Source of the DNA: Blastocatellia bacterium
Lineage (GTDB): Bacteria > Acidobacteriota > Blastocatellia > HR10
NCBI GenBank assembly: GCA_025055075.1
Contig: JANWYV010000034.1
Span: 1-64,000, forward strand
Length of the DNA: 64,000 bases
Reading direction: 5' to 3'
Under the pieces are notes generated by a model. The model did no database searches. It was given only the letters and a program-made list of their open reading frames with translations, and had not been told where the DNA came from. Each line of letters starts with the position of its first letter. Within the stretch, counting starts at the first letter, position 1. The translations under genes were made by a program, and so were the position numbers. This document shows positions 62,524 to 64,000 of the stretch, in pieces.

Positions 62524-64000
62524 ATGGACGTGCGCTTCGGCGTTCGCGGGTTCATCGCTTGTGGGCTCGCTATTGGTTCGCTGAGCGGATGCGGCCCACC
62601 AGAACCCGAACGTTCGCGACCGCTGGAGCGCGCGGTGTGGATCGAACATGCGGCGTGGACGGCGACGAGGGATGATGAGCGAGCGCTCCGACTCATCGGG
62701 CCGCGAAGGATCTTCCTCAAGCTCGGCGATCTGGACGCCGGCGATGAGCGTCTGAGGTGGGCGTCGGAGGTGCGACCGAAGGCGCCGCCTCTACCGAGCG
62801 AGCTGATCTGTATTATCGGGGGAACGACGCGCTTCGTCGAGCGATTGTCTCGACTCTCTGAGACATCGCTCGCCGAACAGATGGTGACGCTTCTGCGCGA
62901 AGCTATCGAACGCGCCAAGAATGTCGGCGTCTCCTGCGCCGGTCTTCATCTGGACCTTCCCGCGGGCGCGCCGGTGGAGCAGTACGAGCGCGTGCTTGCG
63001 CGCGTGCGCGCACGATTGCCGCGTCCGCTGACGCTTTCGGCGACGATTCCGATCGCATGGGAGCGAGAGCGCGTCCTCTCGGATCTCCTTCGCCGACTCG
63101 ACTTCTTCGTCCTCCGTCTGACGTCGGAGGAGGTTCCGAAGAATCTGGCATCGCTGCGCGCGGGCGTAGACGTTCGGGAGATCAGCTCTTGGATCCGTCG
63201 GTTCGAACGATGGGGCGTTCCTTTCTATGTCGAAGGGCGGGCTCAGGGGCAATGCTTTCTCCTCGATTCGGAGGGAAAGGTCATCTTCGCGTTGGGCGCC
63301 GCTCACCCGTTGAGTCTTTGGCGGCGGTTCGGCCTACGGCTCGTGGAGAGCTATCCTCTTGGGCTTGCCGAGGTGCGCATGCGCGTTCCAACGGATTTCT
63401 CCGGGGAATATGTCGTCATCATGGAAGCACGCGCGACGTCTCGTGTGGGAGAGCACGTTCTCCGTTCTGGAGATCGGCTCGCGTGTCGCTTGCCGACGGC
63501 ACGCGCCGTGCGTCGTCAAATCGAGGCCATCGAGACGGTGCCGGGGATGTGGAAGCGCGGCTACGTGCTCTGGTATTCGGAAGCAGCACTCCCGTTGGCG
63601 CAGATCGCGCTCCTGGTGCGCGGCGGGGCCATGGAGCCGAAGTTGCAGGTGCAGGGAGAAATTCGAGCGTCTTCTCTTGTGCTTCGCGTTGAGAACGTGG
63701 GGCAGCAGGAGAGCGCCCTGATGCCGCGGGCCGTTGAGGTGCGGTTACGCATTGAGGGGGCGGCAGTGGGTCGGATCGAGCGAGGAGACTTCACTGAGGT
63801 CGTGCGCGAACCCGATCCCGATGCGGGAGGCCTCCGACTGGCGCTCTACGCTGACGGGATTGGAATGGGGGACGTCCTGCGCGCGGCCGTGAAAATCGCA
63901 CCACGCGATACCCGCGTCCGCCTCTTCGCCGCATCTCGCGTGCGCGACCCAGATGACTTCATCACGCTTTCAGGACCGGAGGTGGAAGTTCTCTCGCACT
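62524..64000 (+). CDS. Lipoprotein with DUF3142-like domain (partial, cut by window end)
   Basis: 492 residues are visible without a stop. A signal peptide with canonical lipobox IGSLSGC (Cys23) indicates an outer- or inner-membrane lipoprotein. RAVWIEHAAWT near residue 36, SCAGLHLDLPAGAPVEQYERVL and FVLRLTSEEVP resemble DUF3142 proteins, whose function is unknown. The region after about 270 (beta-rich, RLVESYPLGLAEVRMRV and following) is not recognised. The 3' end lies beyond base 64000. Confidence 0.7.
   Translation, partial: MDVRFGVRGFIACGLAIGSLSGCGPPEPERSRPLERAVWIEHAAWTATRDDERALRLIGPRRIFLKLGDLDAGDERLRWASEVRPKAPPLPSELICIIGGTTRFVERLSRLSETSLAEQMVTLLREAIERAKNVGVSCAGLHLDLPAGAPVEQYERVLARVRARLPRPLTLSATIPIAWERERVLSDLLRRLDFFVLRLTSEEVPKNLASLRAGVDVREISSWIRRFERWGVPFYVEGRAQGQCFLLDSEGKVIFALGAAHPLSLWRRFGLRLVESYPLGLAEVRMRVPTDFSGEYVVIMEARATSRVGEHVLRSGDRLACRLPTARAVRRQIEAIETVPGMWKRGYVLWYSEAALPLAQIALLVRGGAMEPKLQVQGEIRASSLVLRVENVGQQESALMPRAVEVRLRIEGAAVGRIERGDFTEVVREPDPDAGGLRLALYADGIGMGDVLRAAVKIAPRDTRVRLFAASRVRDPDDFITLSGPEVEVLSH

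Overview
This window is a piece of a GC-rich, gene-dense Gram-negative bacterial chromosome, most likely from an Acidobacteriota member, perhaps of the Blastocatellia/Chloracidobacterium type. The inference rests on a 1276-residue Oar-like TonB-dependent receptor with an N-terminal carboxypeptidase-regulatory-like domain, a CarD regulator, an LptE-like lipoprotein, a CSLREA-domain surface protein, a deoxyhypusine-synthase-like enzyme and many four-base ATGA stop/start overlaps. No 16S rRNA or other taxonomic marker is present, so the assignment is an inference. I see no tRNA, rRNA, CRISPR array, insertion sequence or prophage.

Layout. Bases 1-9800 are accessory: the end of a YeiH-type transporter, a long gap, a CSLREA beta-helix surface protein, a decayed FG-GAP gene, a BoxB/PaaA-like diiron protein and the TonB-dependent receptor. 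Bases 10000-15400 hold an ACP / ketoacyl synthase / GNAT / PIG-L deacetylase cluster followed by two envelope proteins. Bases 15600-22100 (minus) carry a coaX-orf-trpDCFBA-aroQ operon. Bases 22200-29700 hold cysS with a glycosyltransferase, lysC-asd with a Nudix gene, and ruvX-mltG. Bases 29900-34900 hold carD, a CBS/CorC membrane protein, a DsbA-like gene with an in-frame UGA in its active site, a RecB-like nuclease and a deoxyhypusine-synthase-like gene. Bases 34900-48600 are mostly housekeeping (thrC, a HAD phosphatase, leuS/LLM oxidoreductase/lptE/holA, a GDT1 transporter, a dipeptidase, tyrS, sixA, a radical SAM protein, an HtrA protease). Bases 48700-64000 carry hemL, hutU, lpdA, two peptidases, a GIY-YIG nuclease, a homocysteine methyltransferase/MTHFR fusion, a cysteine desulfurase with thiI, an FTR1 iron permease and a lipoprotein cut by the window end.

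The most notable observation is the gene at 32002-32748. A DsbA-family thioredoxin reads through an in-frame TGA exactly where the first active-site cysteine should be (U-P-F-C), and a SECIS-like hairpin follows directly. I interpret it as a selenoprotein. A second theme is promoter architecture. Several genes have a good TTGAC-N17/18-TATAMT-type promoter, and a subset places the -10 hexamer only 8-10 bases before the start codon with no clear Shine-Dalgarno, which suggests leaderless transcripts.

Pathways. The trp operon covers anthranilate to tryptophan plus chorismate mutase; trpE and trpG are elsewhere. lysC, asd and thrC belong to aspartate-family synthesis. The desulfurase and ThiI would supply sulfur for 4-thiouridine and possibly thiamine. 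hemL supports C5-pathway heme synthesis.
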